In this document: one piece after another, positions 7,512 through 11,012 of the stretch | Numbering within the stretch: position 1 is the first letter of the stretch | How the letters are laid out: each line of letters begins with the position of its first letter | Assembly: GCA_001839685.1 (NCBI GenBank) | Contig: MLAK01001311.1 | Coordinates: 14,462 to 25,473, forward strand | Source of the DNA: Tritrichomonas foetus | Lineage: Eukaryota; Parabasalia; Tritrichomonadida; Tritrichomonadidae | Direction: 5' to 3' | Length of the DNA: 11,012 nt | Notes under the pieces: generated by a model | Told to the model about the DNA's origin: nothing | Database searches by the model: none | The model's input: only the letters and a program-made list of their open reading frames with translations | Program-made: the position numbers and the translations under genes

Positions 7512-8957
7512 TTATACAATTTGTTGAGCGAGGATTTCTGAAGGCCTGCAACATAATGAAATTAAGTAAATATTTGCAATAATTCCAATCAGGAGTAGAA
7601 TTCCAGCAAGAATAATCAGACCAAGCGAAAGTTCAGGCCAATGGACTAAAGGACTCCTGGAAATAGTTGGTGTCTCTGTTGCAAATGGCGTTTGTGATGG
7701 TGATGGTGATGGCAATGAGTTTGATGGTGAAGCAGTAGGTGTTGCATTTGGCGTCGATGTTGGAAGTGGTGTTGCCATATTTGATTGCGTTGGTGATTGC
7801 GAGATAGATGGTGATGGTCCTGTTGGTTGTGGTGATGCAGTGACCAAAGAGAGTGATGGTGTGAATGCTATGGATGGAGTAAATGCACTAGATGCAGTAA
7901 AAATCAATGATGGTGAAAATGGACTTGAGAGAGTAAACTCACCAGATGCTGTAAATTGCATAGATTCTGTAAATTGTATAGATGCAGAAAATATATTGGA
8001 ATGTGTGAATATATTTGTTGGAGTTTGCGTTGGAAGTGGTGAAAAGGTTTCTGTTGATAAAATATGCACATTAATATTATTAATTCCATAAGCATTTCTG
8101 AAATACCCTATTTGAACTGGAGAACCAGAAGACGAGATTATATTTGTGAAACTTCCTAAATCACCTTGGTTACATTCATACTTATTAAAGTATATTTGAA
8201 TCGAATTCGTTGATGTTGCATTAAAACTAATATAATAATAACTCGAGTTAACTCCAACAGCTGTGCACTGGAAGAAGAAATTACTAGAAAGTCTCAGATC
8301 ATACTGCGATGTGACTCCTTCATAGAAAAATGCACCACCATTCAGGCTTGCTTGACAAAACATAAAAGAATTACGAAAAACATTCAACCCAGCATTTCTG
8401 CAATAAACAGCACCCCCAGAAATTAAAGCTGTGCAGATGGAAAAATCACAATCGTTCACTAAGCAATATCGGCAATTAGTGGCCTGAATGGCACCACCAT
8501 TTGCAGTATTTCCACATCTGGTAAATTCGCATGTATATACACGAATCATCGTCGAATCGGTAACAAGCGCTGAAGCGGAAATAATATCTGTAAACGTGCA
8601 TAATAAGAAAGTGGAGTTTATTCCGGTTGCGGTTTGAGATGTTGCAAAAACTTGATCTTTAAAGTTAGGTTCACGATAGGCATCAGCAACCACTGCGCTA
8701 TCAAGAAACTTCATAAAATTCGAATGCGAGAAATACATTGATTTTGCTGTAACACTTCGGGCAAAATTCGAATAGAATTGAAAAAAGGTGTTGTGGTGGA
8801 AAGTTGTTGTTGATTTAAAAGAGGTTGACGAAAATAATATGAATGGTGAGCTTTTCGTATATTTTTTGAGCGACAATCCTGAGATTACTGACTCATTGCA
8901 CTGCAGGTGGTGAAACCCAATCTCGTATGACAATGCAACGAGTGTATATAAAAACAT
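7512..8957 (-). CDS. Pmp-like surface protein with Ser/Thr/Pro stalk and C-terminal anchor
   Basis: The protein has 481 residues. Residues 1-20 are a weakly hydrophobic leader (FLYTLVALSYEIGF) that may act as a signal peptide. Residues 50-260 are a Cys-, Asn- and Phe-rich region with three GGA motifs (NGGAI 153-157, SGGAV 180-184, NGGAF 206-210) spaced about 26 residues apart. This is the signature of chlamydial polymorphic-membrane-protein repeats and of the Pmp-like families in trichomonads, which fold as a right-handed beta-helix. Residues 305-440 form a Ser/Thr/Pro stalk, probably heavily O-glycosylated; its first part is nine FTxS-type hexapeptides (315-368) and its second part is PTxTP/SPSPS-rich. 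A membrane segment lies at about 445-467, followed by CC and an 11-residue tail ending EILAQQIV. The predicted product is a type I cell-surface protein, plausibly an adhesin. The start is the first ATG after an in-frame TAA about 65 nt upstream. The stop is TAA. The coding call is secure; the adhesive role is inferred from the family. Confidence 0.9.
   Translation of the reverse strand: MFLYTLVALSYEIGFHHLQCNESVISGLSLKKYTKSSPFILFSSTSFKSTTTFHHNTFFQFYSNFARSVTAKSMYFSHSNFMKFLDSAVVADAYREPNFKDQVFATSQTATGINSTFLLCTFTDIISASALVTDSTMIRVYTCEFTRCGNTANGGAIQATNCRYCLVNDCDFSICTALISGGAVYCRNAGLNVFRNSFMFCQASLNGGAFFYEGVTSQYDLRLSSNFFFQCTAVGVNSSYYYISFNATSTNSIQIYFNKYECNQGDLGSFTNIISSSGSPVQIGYFRNAYGINNINVHILSTETFSPLPTQTPTNIFTHSNIFSASIQFTESMQFTASGEFTLSSPFSPSLIFTASSAFTPSIAFTPSLSLVTASPQPTGPSPSISQSPTQSNMATPLPTSTPNATPTASPSNSLPSPSPSQTPFATETPTISRSPLVHWPELSLGLIILAGILLLIGIIANIYLISLCCRPSEILAQQIV
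7854..8015 (-). repeat. Nine 18-bp units encoding xxF(T/S)xS hexapeptides
   Basis: Reading the minus strand from 8015 down to 7854, nine in-frame 18-bp units encode NIFTHS, NIFSAS, IQFTES, MQFTAS, GEFTLS, SPFSPS, LIFTAS, SAFTPS and IAFTPS. Phe at position 3 and Ser at position 6 are kept in all nine; position 4 is Thr or Ser. The DNA units have diverged more than the residues they encode, so the pattern looks maintained by selection and not freshly duplicated. The array forms the membrane-distal part of the stalk of the Pmp-like protein. Confidence 0.85.
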
Positions 8958-9650
8958 TATTCTATTAATAAACGGCCTCTTTTGTTAAGGAGCGGTTTTC
9001 CTTAAATAACTTAAATTTGTTGGATATTTACAGGTAAAGCACATGAAATACTACTAAACCATTTCCCAAAATATTTTTTGTTTCTAAAGTATTCTTAATT
9101 ATCATCGATTTTATATAAGGTCTTTTCATTCCTATAAATACTCTAGAAATCCTAAAAAGTAAATAAATGGTTTATATTATTATTCTTTTTTGAAATAAAA
9201 GAGATATTTCAACATTGTTGGATTTTTTTGGTGATAACAACAACTCCTAAATGTGACTCAATAAATGAATTTAATATGTAATCTGTAATGAAAAATCTGC
9301 ATTTTGAGGAAATAGCGTCCCAAAACCAAGGATCGAAAAATATTGAAGAAGCGAATAATGTCTGTAATTTCATGATAGAATACTTAACATATCGTTACGA
9401 TTAAACTGAATGATAAAAATCAAACAGATTGATAATGAGTTTGTAAAAAGAACGAATAAGGGTTAATGTTTTTAATTTACGTTTCTAAGTATATGACCAT
9501 ATAAAAATAGAAATAATTTTACATCAATAACTGAAAATTGACAAAAATAATAATTATCAATTTGAATATTTAGATATTTTATATCTATCAAAAAGTTTAA
9601 CATAATCATTTGAAATTTTTATACTATTCAATGTATGATTATGTAATAGT
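8958..9650. other. Spacer between divergent genes
   Basis: This divergent spacer must hold the promoters of both the minus-strand Pmp-like gene and the + strand 318-aa gene. It is AT-rich. I see no open frame, RNA gene or strong repeat. No good Inr match lies within 60 nt upstream of the Pmp-like start at 8957. Confidence 0.5.
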
Positions 9651-9693
9651 TTCACAAAAAGTTAATAAAAAAAATCAAATTCACAAAAAGTTA
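9651..9693 (+). promoter_or_regulatory. Duplicated TTCACAAAAAGTTA, candidate initiator
   Basis: The 14 bases TTCACAAAAAGTTA occur exactly twice, at 9651-9664 and 9680-9693, 29 bp apart. Each copy contains TCACA, matching the trichomonad Inr TCA+1Y(T/A). In the downstream copy A+1 would be at 9683, 25 nt before the ATG at 9708, a plausible trichomonad leader length. The upstream copy could be an alternative start site or a regulatory duplicate. Confidence 0.4.
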
Positions 9694-9707
9694 GATCCCA
9701 AAATTGA

Positions 9708-10664
9708 ATGAGCCGCTTTGTCGTTCGTCCCGGAACACCTTCTCTCGACATTAGAAGGCGACCTGCAACGGCACAGGCTGTTACTTCAAAAAGAGCTATT
9801 CATATTGAAAGCCCAGTTCCCCAAGTTCGACCCACTCCAATGTTTGCCAAATTTTCAAACGCTTCCAATCCAGAATTTGAAGAAAGGAAGGCCAAATTAG
9901 ACACTCTATACGAAAATGTATCGTCCATGCTCGAAATGATTCATTCAATTGTTGAAAAAAATTCTCATTCGCCAGAATGTGTCACTTTTTTCAATAGTTT
10001 CTATAAAACCATGAAATCATGTCTTCCTAAATTTATGAAAGAAAGCACAAAATATTTCCGTGCTGAAGCTGATTTAAAGGTCAATACGACAAAAACATGT
10101 GTTTTGTCAGCCAAAGCTATGATTCCTTCTGCCAAAATATTCGCAAGTGCATGGTCGAATTTTAAAGTCCAACTTTCCGATAGTTTAACTAATTACAAAC
10201 CGCCTCAAACATCAACAATTTTGGTTTTATTTGAATCAATAAAAACTGATTTTCATAACATTTTAATAGCTAATAAAAATCGAAAAAACGCAAGCAATAG
10301 CATAAAAGAAATAATTGAAAGTGTTGAATTATTATGCAATACTTTGATGAATAACATCTCAAATGTTTTTGAAAGAAATATAGGTGAAGATTTTAGTAGT
10401 AATTTATGCAATACTTTACAAACTGATGTTCGATCGTTTTTGTCAATCGTTATGAAATATTTTAATTCTGATTTCAAAATTTCCGGTATTTCCATTCCAG
10501 ATTTAAAACGAAGTAAGGGATCAGTTCAAGCAAATGGAAATGCAATTATTATTTTAATTAAAAACGCTTTCGATTTCTCAAAAGATGTTAAAGAAATTCA
10601 AAAAAGGATGAGTAACTATGAACCACAATTGAATGAAATATTCGAAGTTATCGAAATGAGTTAG
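9708..10664 (+). CDS. Hypothetical 318-aa cytosolic helical protein
   Basis: I do not recognise this protein. It has no signal peptide and no convincing membrane segment. Residues 1-45 are rich in Arg and Pro (MSRFVVRPGTPSLDIRRRPA and onward) and are probably disordered; the TPSL and SPVP sites could be phosphorylated. Residues 55-318 are predominantly amphipathic helix with Lys, Glu, Asn and Ser on the polar face and scattered Leu/Ile/Phe/Met, as in a helical-bundle or weak coiled-coil adaptor. There are several Cys but no zinc-binding spacing. The start is the first ATG of the frame, 25 nt after a candidate initiator. Base composition shifts at the 5' end: the first 100 bases of the gene are noticeably more GC-rich than the spacer before it. 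The frame ends in a run of five stop codons. The coding call is strong; the function is unknown. Confidence 0.85.
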   Translation: MSRFVVRPGTPSLDIRRRPATAQAVTSKRAIHIESPVPQVRPTPMFAKFSNASNPEFEERKAKLDTLYENVSSMLEMIHSIVEKNSHSPECVTFFNSFYKTMKSCLPKFMKESTKYFRAEADLKVNTTKTCVLSAKAMIPSAKIFASAWSNFKVQLSDSLTNYKPPQTSTILVLFESIKTDFHNILIANKNRKNASNSIKEIIESVELLCNTLMNNISNVFERNIGEDFSSNLCNTLQTDVRSFLSIVMKYFNSDFKISGISIPDLKRSKGSVQANGNAIIILIKNAFDFSKDVKEIQKRMSNYEPQLNEIFEVIEMS

Positions 10665-10676
10665 TAATAGTAGTAA
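10662..10676 (+). other. Five consecutive in-frame stop codons
   Basis: The frame of the 318-aa gene ends TAG TAA TAG TAG TAA with no sense codon between. The first stop, TAG, terminates the protein and the others would catch readthrough. The run is also a short (TAG/TAA) repeat, so chance in AT-rich sequence is possible. Confidence 0.95.
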
Positions 10677-10750
10677 GTGGAAATGGTACCTCCTGAAAAT
10701 TACTAAAACTTTTTGAAATCACTAGTTCACGATAGAGAGATATATGTCGT

Positions 10751-10814
10751 ATTATAGAGCCTCACTTTTGGCTAGCACTAATGAGCAAAAAACAGAACAC
10801 CAGAAACGAAAACT
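10751..10814 (+). repeat. Dispersed/tandem repeat, copy 1 (64 bp)
   Basis: Begins ATTATAGAGCCTCACTTTTG and ends GAAACGAAAACT. A second copy starts 199 bp later at 10950 with only a few substitutions and small indels. It contains a short AGCC/GGCT stem around TCACTTTT. It has no coding sense. The orientation given is simply the strand as read. Confidence 0.9.
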
Positions 10815-10949
10815 AAAATCATTCAAAACCGAAAACATATAGAACGACCCCCACCACTGACATCATAAATTTTTCATAAATGATTTCAGAAATGATTTTT
10901 CATGAATTTTTCAAGGATACGTCAGAGAAAAAACGAAAATAAAATGAAA
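10815..10949. other. Segment between the two repeat copies
   Basis: This joins the two copies of the 199-bp-spaced repeat. It holds ATTTTTCAT-type inverted motifs and a duplicated AAATGATTT pair near 10878-10897. I cannot tell whether it is part of the repeat unit, because the window ends before a third copy could be seen. Confidence 0.4.
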
Positions 10950-11012
10950 ATTATAGAGCCTCACTTTTGACTAGCACTAATGAGCAAAAACAGAACAACA
11001 AAACCGAAAACT
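10950..11012 (+). repeat. Dispersed/tandem repeat, copy 2 (63 bp, reaches window edge)
   Basis: Closely matches 10751-10814, differing by G to A in TTTTG(G/A)CTAGC, one A fewer in the poly-A run, and small changes in the last 20 bases. Because it runs to the window edge, the true repeat may be longer and the array may continue. Confidence 0.9.

Noticed and set aside
7840..8091. 83-codon plus-strand frame with repeats of the DAVN/DGVN type
   Set aside because: It is the reverse complement of the 18-bp hexapeptide repeat in the Pmp-like gene; its apparent repeats come from that array.
7904..8095. 63-codon minus-strand frame overlapping the stalk
   Set aside because: Same strand as the Pmp-like gene in another frame; Leu/His/Gln-rich by-product of the 18-bp repeats.
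9718..9900. 60-codon plus-strand frame at the start of the 318-aa gene
   Set aside because: Alternative frame over the GC-richer 5' part of the gene; shorter and without its own initiator.
10253..10495. 80-codon minus-strand frame inside the 318-aa gene
   Set aside because: Nested antisense shadow with no supporting context.
1..11012. CRISPR array, tRNA or rRNA genes, trichomonad introns, Maverick or mariner ORFs
   Set aside because: No regularly spaced identical repeats of CRISPR type, no tRNA-like T-loop context, no paired GTATGT and ACTAACACACAG intron signals, and no intact transposase, integrase or polymerase motif seen on either strand.

Overview
The window looks like nuclear DNA of a trichomonad (Parabasalia), most likely Tritrichomonas-like. 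It is very AT-rich with many homopolymer A/T runs. The genes are intronless and monocistronic on both strands, use the standard stop codons, and are separated by low-complexity spacers. The clearest lineage clue is the protein at 7512-8957: a Pmp-like surface protein with GGA motifs, a long Pro/Ser/Thr stalk and one C-terminal membrane anchor, a style typical of trichomonads. The organism call is inference from style; no marker gene such as rRNA is present.

Layout. 1-738 is AT-rich spacer that contains an exact 19-base Tn5/Nextera mosaic end (29-47), probably a library or assembly artefact. 739-3270 (+) encodes an 843-aa single-pass surface glycoprotein of unrecognised family. 3610-5020 (-) is a decayed gene for a multi-pass membrane protein; its longest open piece is 206 codons. 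5041-5397 (+) is a second decayed coding remnant. It runs into a perfect 53-bp inverted repeat (5283-5335 / 5371-5423). 5513-5602 is (TTC)6 followed by 72 consecutive T. Read on the minus strand this is a poly(A) tail lying 15 nt after the stop of a 118-codon Lys/Pro/Asn-rich ORF (5618-5974) with unusual base composition, so the unit resembles a retroposed mRNA. 5984-7511 is a gene-poor spacer. 7512-8957 (-) is the Pmp-like protein. 8958-9650 is spacer. 9708-10664 (+) encodes a 318-aa cytosolic helical protein closed by five consecutive in-frame stops. From 10751 to the window end a roughly 63-bp motif occurs twice, 199 bp apart.

How the genes work together. No operon or multi-gene system is evident. 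Two intact genes encode type I surface proteins, as expected for an extracellular protist that adheres to hosts or substrates, but they lie over 4 kb apart on opposite strands and share no visible regulation. The centre (3610-5980) is a graveyard of two broken genes, a foldback and a possible retrocopy. The most informative unexplained structures are the inverted repeat, the poly(A)-tailed ORF and the 199-bp-spaced repeat. I did not find evidence for a defence system, CRISPR array, tRNA, rRNA or intact transposase.
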